Origin: Lachnospiraceae bacterium C10
Lineage (GTDB): Bacteria; Bacillota; Clostridia; Lachnospirales; Lachnospiraceae
DNA length: 64,000 nucleotides
NCBI GenBank assembly: GCA_900100095.1
Contig: FMTN01000017.1
Coordinates: 1 to 64,000 of the forward strand
Reading direction: 5' to 3'
The notes beneath the pieces are model-generated. The model did no database searches and had not been told where the DNA came from. It was given only the letters and a program-made list of their open reading frames with translations. Position 1 is the stretch's first letter, and the number at the start of each line of letters is the position of its first letter. Positions 25,728 through 35,059 of this stretch are shown one piece after another. The position numbers and the translations under genes are program-made.

Positions 25728-27754
25728 GTAAGATTGTTATTTTTTCAGGAACAACAGAAGGGCGGGAGCTTGCCGGAATCCTAAGTTCCAATCATATTCC
25801 GGCGGAGCTTTGCGTTGCAACCGAATACGGAAGTGCCGTTATGCCTGCTCTGCCGCATATAAAAGTGCATGAGGGAAGACAGGATGCGAAAGCCATGCGA
25901 GAACTCTATCACAATGCAGGGGCAACCCTTGTTATCGATGCCACCCACCCTTATGCCTCTGTTGTAACACAGACCATAAAGGAAAGTGTCAGCGGCACAG
26001 AGATCGAGTATCTGCGACTGCTTCGGCCAAACGACAGCGCCACTTCCCATTCCCTGACCCACCGGTACAGTTCTGCCGAAGAATGTGCAAAGGCCCTTGC
26101 CGAAATGAGCGGCAATGTGTTCCTTACCACCGGTAGCAAGGATCTTTTTTGCTTCACAGGCATTCCTCAGCTGAAAGACCGCCTGACGGCAAGAGTTCTG
26201 CCGGGGATCGAAAGTCTGTCCCTATGCCTTGAGGCCGGTCTTTCTCACCGGCAGATCATTGCGATGCAGGGCCCGTTCTCTTTAGAGATGAACCGGGAAA
26301 TGTTTCGCAACTGCCACGCCAGACACCTGGTCACGAAGGAAAGCGGACGGGTCGGAGGTGTGGATACAAAGCTTTTGGCAGCAGAGGAACTGGGCCTTAC
26401 CATCCATATCATTAACCGCCCGGCGGCAGAAGAGGATACCTTCGGATCTTCCATGGAAGCAGTTCTGCACCGGATTGAGGAAAAGTACGCTTTTGCCCTG
26501 CAACTTCCTGCCATGGAAATCACCCTGGCCGGTATCGGTTGCGGAAATGAATATGCCATGACCCGGGAAGTGGAGAAAGCCATAGAAGAGGCGACGGTGG
26601 TTTTCGGTGCAAAGCGTCTGCTTGAAACCATCCGGTGTCAGGCCAGAACCTATCCCTACTATCTGAGTCAGGATATCCTCCCGAAACTAAAAGAGCTGTA
26701 CCACCAGCATCCCTTGGGACAAAAGGTTGTCATCCTCTTTTCCGGAGACAGCGGCTGTTACAGCGGAGCAGCCCGGATGAAAGAAGCCCTTGCCGCCAAA
26801 AAGGATTCCCTTCCAATGAATGTACGCATCCTGCCCGGTGTTTCCTCCATCCAGATGATGTCGGCAAGGCTTGCAATTCCATGGCAGGATGCCGCCATCC
26901 TTAGCCTGCACGGGAAATCGCAGGACACCTGGCAACCACTGTTGTCTGATGCAATCCGTTATCACAACGCGACCTTCTTTTTAACCTCAGGATATGAAGA
27001 CATAGAGCAGATTCGATTGCTTCTTCCTAAAGATAAGAATCTTCACTTCTATGCCGGCTACAATTTATCCTATGAAGATGAGGTGGTAACGAAAGTAACC
27101 GAAGAGACACCCCCCTTTGTGCAAAAGGGACTTTATGTGGGCGTCATTCAAAACAACGCTCCGCAGCACAGGCCCCTTCTTCCATGGATCAAGGATGAGG
27201 AATTCCTCCGCGGAAATGTTCCAATGACAAAGGAGGAGATACGAAAACTCACCCTTTGCCAGCTGAATTTAAAGGAGGACAGTGTCCTTTATGATATCGG
27301 TGCCGGAACCGGTTCCATCTGTGTGCAGGCCGCCTGTCTGTCTCCAAGACTTTCGGTCTATGCCCTCGAATACAAGGAAGAAGCTCTTCAATTGATAAAA
27401 GAGAACGCGGCGCGTTTTCATGCCTATAACCTTCACGTTATCCCGGCCTTTGCACCGGAAGGGTTGCAGGACCTTCCACCGGCCAACTCGGCTCTGATCG
27501 GAGGTTCGAAAGGACAACTACCTTCCATCCTAAAGGTTTTGCACCGGATGAATCCAAAGATGCAGATCGTCGTGAATGTGGCAAGCCTTGAAACACTGTC
27601 CGCCATCCAGCAACTTTTAGCCGAAGAGAAGCTGGCGGATTTTGAAATGATACAATTACAAAGCAACCGGGTAAAGCCCCTTGGAAATTACCACTTATTT
27701 GACAGCAACAATCCGGTTTATCTTTGTTCCTTTAAGACAACGGAAAGGATATAA
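25724..27754 (+). CDS. cbiJET: Triple fusion: precorrin-6A reductase, C5- and C15-methyltransferase (CbiJ-CbiE-CbiT)
   Basis: 676 residues with three domains. 1-250: CbiJ/CobK-type reductase (IVIFSGTTEGREL, VIDATHPYASVVT). About 264-480: CbiE tetrapyrrole methylase (ITLAGIGCGNEYAM, LFSGDSGCYSGA). About 499-676: CbiT, a Rossmann methyltransferase with SAM motif DIGAGTGS at 524-531 and decarboxylase function. The three act on successive or linked steps (cobalt-precorrin-6A reduction, C-5 and C-15 methylation and decarboxylation). CbiE-CbiT fusions (CobL) are well known; the added CbiJ is less common. It overlaps cbiH by 4 bases; cbiA follows after 1 base. All three domains look complete. Confidence 0.92.
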   Translation: MSKIVIFSGTTEGRELAGILSSNHIPAELCVATEYGSAVMPALPHIKVHEGRQDAKAMRELYHNAGATLVIDATHPYASVVTQTIKESVSGTEIEYLRLLRPNDSATSHSLTHRYSSAEECAKALAEMSGNVFLTTGSKDLFCFTGIPQLKDRLTARVLPGIESLSLCLEAGLSHRQIIAMQGPFSLEMNREMFRNCHARHLVTKESGRVGGVDTKLLAAEELGLTIHIINRPAAEEDTFGSSMEAVLHRIEEKYAFALQLPAMEITLAGIGCGNEYAMTREVEKAIEEATVVFGAKRLLETIRCQARTYPYYLSQDILPKLKELYHQHPLGQKVVILFSGDSGCYSGAARMKEALAAKKDSLPMNVRILPGVSSIQMMSARLAIPWQDAAILSLHGKSQDTWQPLLSDAIRYHNATFFLTSGYEDIEQIRLLLPKDKNLHFYAGYNLSYEDEVVTKVTEETPPFVQKGLYVGVIQNNAPQHRPLLPWIKDEEFLRGNVPMTKEEIRKLTLCQLNLKEDSVLYDIGAGTGSICVQAACLSPRLSVYALEYKEEALQLIKENAARFHAYNLHVIPAFAPEGLQDLPPANSALIGGSKGQLPSILKVLHRMNPKMQIVVNVASLETLSAIQQLLAEEKLADFEMIQLQSNRVKPLGNYHLFDSNNPVYLCSFKTTERI

Positions 27755-27755
27755 C

Positions 27756-29099
27756 ATGGGAAAAGCATTTATGATTGCCGCAACCGGAAGCAACTGCGGA
27801 AAAACAACCATAACCTGCGGCCTTTTAAAAGCTTTTCAGCAAAAAAATTACCGGCTTGGCTCCTACAAATGCGGGCCGGATTACATCGACCCCATGTTTC
27901 ATGCGCAGATTCTTGGTGTTCCCTGTAAGAACCTTGATCTGTTCTTCACCGGAGAAGAGCAGACAAAGGAACTCTTTTTACAGGACAATAACAAGGATCT
28001 CTCCATTGTGGAAGGGGTGATGGGCTTATACGACGGAATCGCCGGAGGCGATCAGGCATCTTCCTATCATCTGGCGAAAGCCCTTGGCCTGCCTGTCATA
28101 CTGACCGTAAATGCCAAAGGTATGGGTTATTCCCTTCTTGCCCTTATCAAGGGGTTCCTTTCCATGGATACCTCCCACCGAATCAAGGCCGTGATCTTAA
28201 ATCGTATCTCGAAAGGGTACTACGAGAAAATAGCCCCTTTGATTGAACAGGAACTTGGGATCAAAGTGGCAGGCTATCTTCCCGAGCAAAAGGGAAAGAC
28301 CCTGGAAAGCCGCTATTTAGGCTTAAAACTTCCGCAGGAGATTGCCGATCTAAAGGAGCTGACCGAAGACCTTGGACAGCAGGTAGCAAAGACCATTGAC
28401 CTTGATCTGCTGGAGCAGCTGGCTCTTCCCCTTCCGGAGGAGCAAAAGGAAACTACCGTCCATGCTACAAAGAAAGCGCCTTCCGTTAAGATTGCAATTG
28501 CACGGGATGAGGCCTTTTGTTTTTACTATGAAGATAATCTTCGTATGCTCCGTGAAGCAGGGGCGCACCTCGTTCCGTTTTCTCCGCTCCATGATCAAAG
28601 CCTGCCCGAGGACTGCAAGGGATTGATTCTGGGCGGCGGATATCCGGAGCTGTTTGCCGAAACCTTAAGCCAAAACACCTCCATGCTGCAAAGCATCCGC
28701 TCTGCCATAAAAAGGGGTCTTCCTTCCATCGCAGAATGCGGTGGCTTTATGTATCTGCATCACAGTATTATAAAAGAGGACGGCAGGGCCTATCCAATGT
28801 GTGATGTACTGCCGGGGGACTGTTTTAATACCACGCGTCTTACCCGTTTCGGCTATGTTTCCATTGCGGAAAAACAGCCGGCTTTTTTACCACCGGACAC
28901 TTCCATCCGGGGACACGAATTTCACTACTATGACAGTAGCGAAAACGGAAGCGATGCCATTTCTGTCAAACCACTGACAGACAAAAGCTGGGAGAGTTCT
29001 TTCATCGGAAAGAACCACTGGTGGGGATTTGCTCATCTGTATTATCCTTCCAGTCCCGCTTTTCCTAAAAACTTCGTACAAAGATGTCAGGAGATATAA
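27756..29099 (+). CDS. cbiA: Cobyrinate a,c-diamide synthase
   Basis: 447 residues from ATG 27756 (AAAGGA ribosome site). P-loop amidoligase domain IAATGSNCGKTTITCGL at the N-terminus with YKCGPDYIDPMFH, and a C-terminal glutamine amidotransferase domain with GLILGGGYPELFAE and nucleophile Cys in SIAECGGFMYL. Catalyses ATP- and Gln-dependent amidation of side chains a and c. A longer in-frame start at 27681 lies within the preceding gene and is unlikely. Confidence 0.95.
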   Translation: MGKAFMIAATGSNCGKTTITCGLLKAFQQKNYRLGSYKCGPDYIDPMFHAQILGVPCKNLDLFFTGEEQTKELFLQDNNKDLSIVEGVMGLYDGIAGGDQASSYHLAKALGLPVILTVNAKGMGYSLLALIKGFLSMDTSHRIKAVILNRISKGYYEKIAPLIEQELGIKVAGYLPEQKGKTLESRYLGLKLPQEIADLKELTEDLGQQVAKTIDLDLLEQLALPLPEEQKETTVHATKKAPSVKIAIARDEAFCFYYEDNLRMLREAGAHLVPFSPLHDQSLPEDCKGLILGGGYPELFAETLSQNTSMLQSIRSAIKRGLPSIAECGGFMYLHHSIIKEDGRAYPMCDVLPGDCFNTTRLTRFGYVSIAEKQPAFLPPDTSIRGHEFHYYDSSENGSDAISVKPLTDKSWESSFIGKNHWWGFAHLYYPSSPAFPKNFVQRCQEI

Positions 29100-29100
29100 C

Positions 29101-30201
29101 GTGACAAAACAGGAATTATTCCATCTTCAACCGGATCCGCTCGACCGGCAGATTGAAGAGAACATCAGGCAATGCTGGGATCTGCATGCCAAACCCATTG
29201 ACGGATTCGGAGACTTTGAAGGACTTCTGGCCCGAATCGGAGCCATCCAAAACACCACGCAGCCGACTGTTAAAAAACGCGGCCTTATCATCATGATTTC
29301 CGATAACAAGGTGGTCAAAGAAGGGGTCTCTCAGGTGGGAGAGCAGGTCACAAGAGAAGTGGCACAAAGCCTTGGAAAGGGAATCAGCACCGCCTCCGTC
29401 CTTGCAAAAGGCGTTGGCTGCGATGTGTTCCCCATCGATATCGGAATCAATTCGTCCGACCTAATTCCCGGCATCGATCATCAGAAGATCGCCATGGGAG
29501 CCGGCAACATCCGCCGTTCTGCCGCCATGACAGAAGAACAGGCGCTAAAAGCCATAACCTGCGGCATTGCACAGGTGAAAAAGAGAAAAGAGGAAGGCTA
29601 TCATCTCCTGGCAACCGGAGAAATGGGGATTGGAAATACCACCACATCGACGGCTCTTTTATGTGCACTGACCCAAAAGGCTCCAAAGGATGTAACAGGC
29701 CGCGGGGCCGGACTTAACAATGCGGGACTGCTTCGAAAGCGCACCGTGATTGAAGACAGTCTTGCCCGATACAACGCCCTTAAAACTACCGGGGCGATGT
29801 CCGAAAAAGAACAGGCACTGTTCGCGCTTATACAACTCGGGGGCTTTGATATCGCCGGACTTGTGGGCGTTTTCATCGGAGGGAGCGTCTACCGTATTCC
29901 TATCGTCATCGACGGTCTGATCAGCAGTGTCGCTGCCCTGATTGCCGAACAACTTGTGCCCGGCTGCCGGCACTATATGATTGCCTCCCACAGTGGAAGA
30001 GAGGGAGGTACCTCCCTTGTCCTTCAGCGTCTTAATCTGCCTTCCTACCTTAACGGCAATATGGCACTGGGAGAAGGAACCGGTGCCTTGCTTTTATTTC
30101 CTCTTCTCGATGCCATAGCATACTACTATTACAATGGGGCAATGTTTGCCGATGCCAACATCAAAGCCTACAAACGGTTTGAAGAGGATCACAGGATATG
30201 A
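29101..30201 (+). CDS. cobT: Nicotinate-nucleotide:dimethylbenzimidazole phosphoribosyltransferase
   Basis: 366 residues from GTG 29101, with AGGAGA 8 bases upstream. GEMGIGNTTTSTALL and GEGTGALLLFPLLDAI, carrying the catalytic Glu, are CobT hallmarks. It activates the lower-ligand base as alpha-ribazole phosphate. No bluB or bza genes are nearby, so the base is made elsewhere or taken up. Overlaps cobU by 4 bases. Confidence 0.94.
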   Translation: MTKQELFHLQPDPLDRQIEENIRQCWDLHAKPIDGFGDFEGLLARIGAIQNTTQPTVKKRGLIIMISDNKVVKEGVSQVGEQVTREVAQSLGKGISTASVLAKGVGCDVFPIDIGINSSDLIPGIDHQKIAMGAGNIRRSAAMTEEQALKAITCGIAQVKKRKEEGYHLLATGEMGIGNTTTSTALLCALTQKAPKDVTGRGAGLNNAGLLRKRTVIEDSLARYNALKTTGAMSEKEQALFALIQLGGFDIAGLVGVFIGGSVYRIPIVIDGLISSVAALIAEQLVPGCRHYMIASHSGREGGTSLVLQRLNLPSYLNGNMALGEGTGALLLFPLLDAIAYYYYNGAMFADANIKAYKRFEEDHRI

Positions 30202-30725
30202 CAACATTAATTATAGGTATTCCGGACAGCGGTAAATCTGCCCTTGCAGAAAAACTAGCCTGTCGCTACCGGAACAGATTCTATATCGCCACCATGGTTG
30301 CCTTCGGCGAAGAAGGTGAAAAACGCATACAAAAGCATCGCAGGGCAAGAGAGGGCAAACACTTTACTACCATAGAATGTCCCACCGACATCGGACAACT
30401 GGCCAATCGCCTTGCCTCTCACAGCCCCTGCAGCTGCCTGGTGGAATGTGTCTCCAACCTGGTGGGGAATGAACTGTATGCCGATTTAGCAAGCACGGAT
30501 GAGGCACTCCTTGAAAAAATCACCCAAAGCGTCAAAACCCTTTCCGATGCTGTGGATGACCTCATCCTTGTTACCAACGAATTTTTACAGGAAGATAGCG
30601 GCTATGACGAAGAGACGAAACGCTATGTCCGCCTGACTTCCATGGTCAACCAGCAGCTTTCTGACTTTTGCGATCGAATCTATCGCTATGATCACGGGGA
30701 ATTTCACCCGGAGGAGAGACAATGA
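30198..30725 (+). CDS. cobU: Adenosylcobinamide kinase/guanylyltransferase
   Basis: 175 residues. P-loop GIPDSGKS at 7-14 (family more often G-x-x-R-S-G-K-S), a His-containing QKHRRARE segment for the guanylyl intermediate, and ECVSNLVGNEL. It phosphorylates cobinamide and transfers GMP. Overlaps cobT and cobS by 4 bases each. The loss of the usual Arg in the P-loop is a small deviation. Confidence 0.93.
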   Translation: MTTLIIGIPDSGKSALAEKLACRYRNRFYIATMVAFGEEGEKRIQKHRRAREGKHFTTIECPTDIGQLANRLASHSPCSCLVECVSNLVGNELYADLASTDEALLEKITQSVKTLSDAVDDLILVTNEFLQEDSGYDEETKRYVRLTSMVNQQLSDFCDRIYRYDHGEFHPEERQ

Positions 30726-31492
30726 ACGTACTGAGAACCCTTGCGGTATCCCTTTCCCTTTACTCAAGGATACCCATGCCACAATTTCAATGGAAGGAAG
30801 AGGATATGAAGCATGTCCTGATCTTTCTTCCGGTGGTGGGAGCTGTCATCGGAGGGCTTGTCTATCTCGCCCGCCAGCTGACAATAGCAAAGCATTCCAC
30901 GCTGTTTCAGCTGTTTTTCGTAGCACTTTCCTCCCTCCTTCCTCTGCTCATCACCGGCGGCTTTCATCTCGATGGCTTTATGGATGTGTGCGATGCCCTC
31001 AGGTCCTACGGAGAAAAAGAAAAAAAGCTTGCCATCCTAAAAGATCCGCATATCGGTGCCTTCAGTGTCATCTGTCTTCTGATGTACGCGCTTGCCTGGG
31101 TAGGAGCCTTGCTCCTTCTCGTTGAAAAAGGAAATCTTGTCCTCTTTTGCACCATCTTTTTTATCTCCCGGGCCGCCTGCGGACTGACCTGCACTCTGTT
31201 TGCCGGAGCCAAAAAGGACGGTATGCTGCAAATGGAGCGCTCCGGTATGGTCCGATCCGATGTAATCTTTCTATGGATCCAGCTGATAGCCGGCCTTCTT
31301 TTCGGACTGTGGTTTGACTGGAAAGCCTCCCTTCTGCTTGCCCTGACGCTTTTTTTCTACACCGTTTATTACCACGCTTTATGCAAAAAGCAGTTTGGCG
31401 GTGTTACCGGAGATACGGCCGGATACTATATTGTAATGTCCGAGCTCTGGATGCTGATCGCATTAGCCGCTTACGGATATTGGGGAGTGTAA
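30722..31492 (+). CDS. cobS: Adenosylcobinamide-GDP ribazoletransferase (cobalamin synthase)
   Basis: 256 residues, multi-spanning membrane protein. LYSRIPMP at the N-terminus, GGFHLDGFMDVCDAL with metal-binding acidic residues and KDPHIGAFSVI are CobS signatures. Joins GDP-cobinamide and alpha-ribazole phosphate at the membrane. Ribosome site GGAGGAGAG lies inside cobU. Confidence 0.95.
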   Translation: MNVLRTLAVSLSLYSRIPMPQFQWKEEDMKHVLIFLPVVGAVIGGLVYLARQLTIAKHSTLFQLFFVALSSLLPLLITGGFHLDGFMDVCDALRSYGEKEKKLAILKDPHIGAFSVICLLMYALAWVGALLLLVEKGNLVLFCTIFFISRAACGLTCTLFAGAKKDGMLQMERSGMVRSDVIFLWIQLIAGLLFGLWFDWKASLLLALTLFFYTVYYHALCKKQFGGVTGDTAGYYIVMSELWMLIALAAYGYWGV

Positions 31493-31493
31493 T

Positions 31494-32123
31494 ATGACGA
31501 GAGAACAAAGAACAATCACCTGCTATCTGATCCGGCACGGGAAAACAGAAGGCAATCTGCAAAAAAAATATATCGGATGTAAAAGTGATGAGGATCTCTG
31601 CCCACAGGGAGAAGAGGAACTGGCGCAGCTTCAATTCCCACGGAATTTTCCTGTCGAGGCAGTCGATGCGGTCTATACAAGTCCTATGAAGCGGGCAGTG
31701 CAGACCGCTTTGATCCTCTTCCCGGACAAAACACCGATCCCGCAGCCCGGCCTGACCGAAATGAACTTTGGCATCTTTGAAGGAAAGAACTACGAAGAAT
31801 TAAAACATAACGAAGTGTACCGGCGCTGGATCGATTCCGGCGGCAGGATGGCCATTCCGGAGGGAGAGGACCTGTCCTCTTTTCAGACCAGAACAATAGC
31901 ATCCTTTGAGCATCTGGTGCATCATATACAAGATTCCATCACATCCCTTGCCATTGTCTGCCATGGGGGCAACATCATGTCTATTATGAGCCACCTCTTT
32001 TCAGAGGAGTATTATCACTTCCAGGTCGGAAATGGAGAAGGGTACCAACTAATATTAGGAGTATCAGAAGATGAACTTACTGCAATATCATATCATCGCC
32101 TTTTCCCTCGGTGTTCTCCTTGA
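31494..32123 (+). CDS. cobC: Histidine phosphatase, probable alpha-ribazole phosphatase
   Basis: 209 residues of the histidine phosphatase (phosphoglycerate mutase-like) family: catalytic LIRHGKTEGN near residues 11-20 and a second His in VCHGGNIMSI. CobC removes the 5'-phosphate from alpha-ribazole phosphate or the final cobalamin phosphate. The family is broad, but the position between cobS and cbiB supports CobC. The 3' end overlaps cbiB by 53 bases, unusually long for this operon. Confidence 0.88.
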   Translation: MTREQRTITCYLIRHGKTEGNLQKKYIGCKSDEDLCPQGEEELAQLQFPRNFPVEAVDAVYTSPMKRAVQTALILFPDKTPIPQPGLTEMNFGIFEGKNYEELKHNEVYRRWIDSGGRMAIPEGEDLSSFQTRTIASFEHLVHHIQDSITSLAIVCHGGNIMSIMSHLFSEEYYHFQVGNGEGYQLILGVSEDELTAISYHRLFPRCSP

Positions 32124-33054
32124 TCGAATCATTGGAGATCCCTACAACTTGCCCCATCCCATCCGCCTGATCGGACGGGTCATCGGAAGAGGAGACCATA
32201 TCCTGATGGATGCCAGTGCATCTTCTCCTCGCCGGCAGTTCTGGAAAGGTGTCCTTCTGTCTGTTACCGTTCTGCTTTTGACCGGCATCACAACCGCAGG
32301 AATCACCGTTTTTTCCTATCTTCTGCATCCTGTGTTCGGGTGCCTTGTGGAAGGAATTCTGACCTGTTATATTCTTGCCGCCAAAAGTCTTAAGACAGAA
32401 AGCTACAAGGTCTACCACCAGCTGATCATCCCGGATCTACCGAAAGCCCGGTCTGCCCTCTCCATGATCGTTGGCCGGGACACCGATCAGTTGACATTCG
32501 AAGGTGTATCCAAAGCCTGTGTGGAGACGGTTGCGGAAAATACCAGCGACGGCGTCATAGCCCCAATGCTGTACACCGCCTTCGGCGGCCCCATTGCCGG
32601 TATGCTGTATAAGGCCATTAACACCATGGATTCCATGATCGGGTATAAAAACGAGCGCTACCTTCATTTTGGAACATTCGCTGCCAGACTGGACGATATC
32701 GTAAACTACCTTCCTGCAAGATGCAGTGCCATCGCCATGATTCTTGCCGCCTTCCTTGGGGGAAAAGACTACTCGGGAAGACAGGCCATCCGCATCTTCC
32801 TCCGGGACCGCTACAACCATAAAAGTCCCAATTCCGCCCAGACGGAAAGCGTCTGTGCCGGTGCCCTGGGGCTTGAACTGGCAGGGCCGGCTTCCTATTT
32901 TAAGAAGATCGTGCAAAAGCCTACCATCGGGGATAAGAAGCGGGAAGTGGAAGCAGAGGATATTCCGCGTTCCTGCCGCCTGATGTTTATGACGGAAGAT
33001 CTGACCTTTTTACTTTGCGACATCCTGCTCATCACCATATTCATTCTTCAATAG
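32071..33054 (+). CDS. cbiB: Adenosylcobinamide-phosphate synthase
   Basis: 327 residues with membrane helices. LGVLLDRIIGDPYNLPHPIR at the N-terminus, FEGVSKACVETVAENTSDG and INTMDSMIGYKNERY are CbiB/CobD hallmarks. It attaches the aminopropanol phosphate arm to cobyric acid. AGGAG ribosome site lies inside cobC. It partners with the decarboxylase next door, which supplies the arm. Confidence 0.95.
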   Translation: MNLLQYHIIAFSLGVLLDRIIGDPYNLPHPIRLIGRVIGRGDHILMDASASSPRRQFWKGVLLSVTVLLLTGITTAGITVFSYLLHPVFGCLVEGILTCYILAAKSLKTESYKVYHQLIIPDLPKARSALSMIVGRDTDQLTFEGVSKACVETVAENTSDGVIAPMLYTAFGGPIAGMLYKAINTMDSMIGYKNERYLHFGTFAARLDDIVNYLPARCSAIAMILAAFLGGKDYSGRQAIRIFLRDRYNHKSPNSAQTESVCAGALGLELAGPASYFKKIVQKPTIGDKKREVEAEDIPRSCRLMFMTEDLTFLLCDILLITIFILQ

Positions 33055-33071
33055 ATATTAAGGAGGCTCCC

Positions 33072-34109
33072 ATGATACACGGCGGCTATATTTATGACCA
33101 CGACATCGCTATGGATTTTTCTGTGAATCTTAATCCACTTCCAATCCCAGACTCTGTGAAAGATGCAATGTATCAGGCGCTATCCTCTGTCAGTTGCTAT
33201 CCGGATCCGACGCAGACCTCTGTTCGCCAAAGCCTTGCCGGACTCCATACGGTTTCTTTTGCTCAAATTCTCGGCGGCAACGGCGCCTCCGAGCTTCTTT
33301 TTGCCATAGTTTCCATGCTAAGGCCAAAGAATGCCCTCCTCATACAGCCCGGATTCTTTGGCTATGAGCATGCCCTGTCATCCGTAGGCTGCCGGATCAG
33401 TAACTACCGGTTAAAAGAAGAAGATGGCTTTGCTCTGACAGATGACCTGATCCCTTATCTTGAAGAAAAGCCGGATATCCTGTTTCTCACCAATCCGAAT
33501 AATCCAACGGGAAAACTCATAGAAACAGATCTTCTGGACCGGATCCTCTCCCTGTGTAAGGCCTACCGGATCACCGTTGTTCTCGATGAATGTTTCTATG
33601 AAATGTCATCCCATCCAATGGATTCCAAAACGCGCTACCGGGATATGTTAGCCGCTTATCCCAACCTGTACATCCTAAAGGCCTTTACGAAACTCTTCCG
33701 GATTCCCGGAATCCGTAGCGGATATGTCCTTGGCCAAGAAGAGAACATCAAAGCTCTTCGGCAACATCTGCCCGAATGGAATATGTCGGTTATAGCACAA
33801 AATACAGCCGTTGCCTGCGCCGACTGTCTGTTAACAACCGACTATCTGCTGCAAACGAGGCGCATCATAGAAGAGCAGAGGCACTTTTTACAGTCAAAAC
33901 TTACTGCACTTGGCTTCACAGTATATGATAGCCAGTCGTCCTTTCTTCTTCTAAGAAGTCAGCGCGATCTCTACAAAGAGCTTTTGTCCCGAAATGTATT
34001 GATCCGGGACTGCAGCAATTTTCACGGCCTTTCAAAAGGTTATTACAGGATTGCTGTAAAGGATGAGAAGAGCAATCAGGCCCTCCTAAACCTCCTTAGC
34101 CTGTCTTGA
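33072..34109 (+). CDS. cobD: L-threonine-O-3-phosphate decarboxylase
   Basis: 345 residues from ATG 33072, with AAGGAGG 5 bases upstream. Fold type I PLP enzyme of the HisC/CobD group: DFSVNLNPLPIP near the start, LTNPNNPTG, and the PLP Lys in LKAFTKLFRIPG. It makes aminopropanol phosphate for CbiB, next to it. Could be confused with histidinol-phosphate aminotransferase by sequence; context decides. Last gene of the cobalamin run. Confidence 0.9.
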   Translation: MIHGGYIYDHDIAMDFSVNLNPLPIPDSVKDAMYQALSSVSCYPDPTQTSVRQSLAGLHTVSFAQILGGNGASELLFAIVSMLRPKNALLIQPGFFGYEHALSSVGCRISNYRLKEEDGFALTDDLIPYLEEKPDILFLTNPNNPTGKLIETDLLDRILSLCKAYRITVVLDECFYEMSSHPMDSKTRYRDMLAAYPNLYILKAFTKLFRIPGIRSGYVLGQEENIKALRQHLPEWNMSVIAQNTAVACADCLLTTDYLLQTRRIIEEQRHFLQSKLTALGFTVYDSQSSFLLLRSQRDLYKELLSRNVLIRDCSNFHGLSKGYYRIAVKDEKSNQALLNLLSLS

Positions 34110-34134
34110 AATAATACGTATATCAGAGTATAAT
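34106..34134 (+). promoter_or_regulatory. Promoter for the U32 pair
   Basis: TTGAAA (34106-34111), a 17-base spacer and TATAAT (34129-34134), overlapping the last codon of cobD. It separates the U32 genes from the riboswitch-controlled operon. Confidence 0.8.
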
Positions 34135-34177
34135 ATGTTAGTTTTTGTAAACCTATTGTAAACAATCAGGAGATATG

Positions 34178-35059
34178 ATGATTAACCTTATCACAACCCT
34201 TGAAAGGAAAGAGGATCTGCCTGCCTTACTGGCATCTGCGGCAGACACGATATTAGTTTCTGTCCGGGGACTTAGCAGCAGCTGTGCCCAGCCTCTTTCC
34301 CCGGAAGAACGAACCGAAGTCAGTGCAAAAGTTAAAGCAGCCGGAAAGCGCCTTGCCATTTTGGCTAATATCACCCTGCATGAGGATATGGTCGCGCCTG
34401 CCGAGCAGCTCATGGCAGACTGTTCTGCCGAGGATCATGTATCTGTCTTTTTTGCCGATCCGGCTCTTTTTTATATGGCTAAAAAGTACGATATGGTTTC
34501 CCATATGGTATACGAGCCGGAGACACTGATGACCTCAAGCCCAGACGGAGAGTGGTGGATTTCCCGCGGGGTGGAAGGGGTTTGCATCTCTCCGTTATTA
34601 ACCTTAAAGGAAACCGTATCGATTGCCTCCACGGTTAAGAAAGCCATCGTCACGGTTCATGGCAGAACCCTCATGTCAAGGTCCTACCGCAAACTGCTGA
34701 CCGCCTATAAAGACCAGAATCATCTGGAACAAGAGGTTACCGGCAACCGCCGTCTCTATATCGTAGAGAAGCAGCGCGAGGGGAATATGCCGATCTTCGA
34801 AGACGAAACAGGCACCCTGATCTACAGCGATGATATCCTGGATTCTTTTGATTTCATCGATCAAATCATTGAAAGTAAGCCCATCGCTTTTCTTATTAAC
34901 GGAAGCTATATGGATTTGAATCAGCAACTTGCCTCCATAGAAGCATATAAAAAGATTTTAGACGGAACAAATGCTTCTACCGTCGGAAAGGAATACAGAG
35001 AGCAGTTTTCCAGTGAACCGCTTGACTCAGGTTATTATGAACAAAAAACAGTCAAATAG
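34178..35059 (+). CDS. trhP1: U32-family protein, small partner (YrrN/TrhP1-like)
   Basis: 293 residues; ATG 34178 has better spacing from AGGAG than ATG 34175. TIM-barrel-like U32 relative with ILVSVRGLSSS and VTVHGRTLMSRSYRK. The pair of a short and a long U32 gene with overlap resembles B. subtilis yrrN-yrrO (trhP1-trhP2), involved in 5-hydroxyuridine formation at tRNA position 34. The short form lacks the Cys-rich insert of the long one. It overlaps the next gene by 23 bases. Confidence 0.65.
   Translation: MINLITTLERKEDLPALLASAADTILVSVRGLSSSCAQPLSPEERTEVSAKVKAAGKRLAILANITLHEDMVAPAEQLMADCSAEDHVSVFFADPALFYMAKKYDMVSHMVYEPETLMTSSPDGEWWISRGVEGVCISPLLTLKETVSIASTVKKAIVTVHGRTLMSRSYRKLLTAYKDQNHLEQEVTGNRRLYIVEKQREGNMPIFEDETGTLIYSDDILDSFDFIDQIIESKPIAFLINGSYMDLNQQLASIEAYKKILDGTNASTVGKEYREQFSSEPLDSGYYEQKTVK

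Noticed and set aside
27681-27755. Longer start for cbiA
   Set aside because: It lies inside the preceding gene; ATG 27756 has AAAGGA and the P-loop begins at once as in the family.
29029-29100. Longer start for cobT
   Set aside because: It lies within cbiA; GTG 29101 has AGGAGA and the correct family N-terminus.
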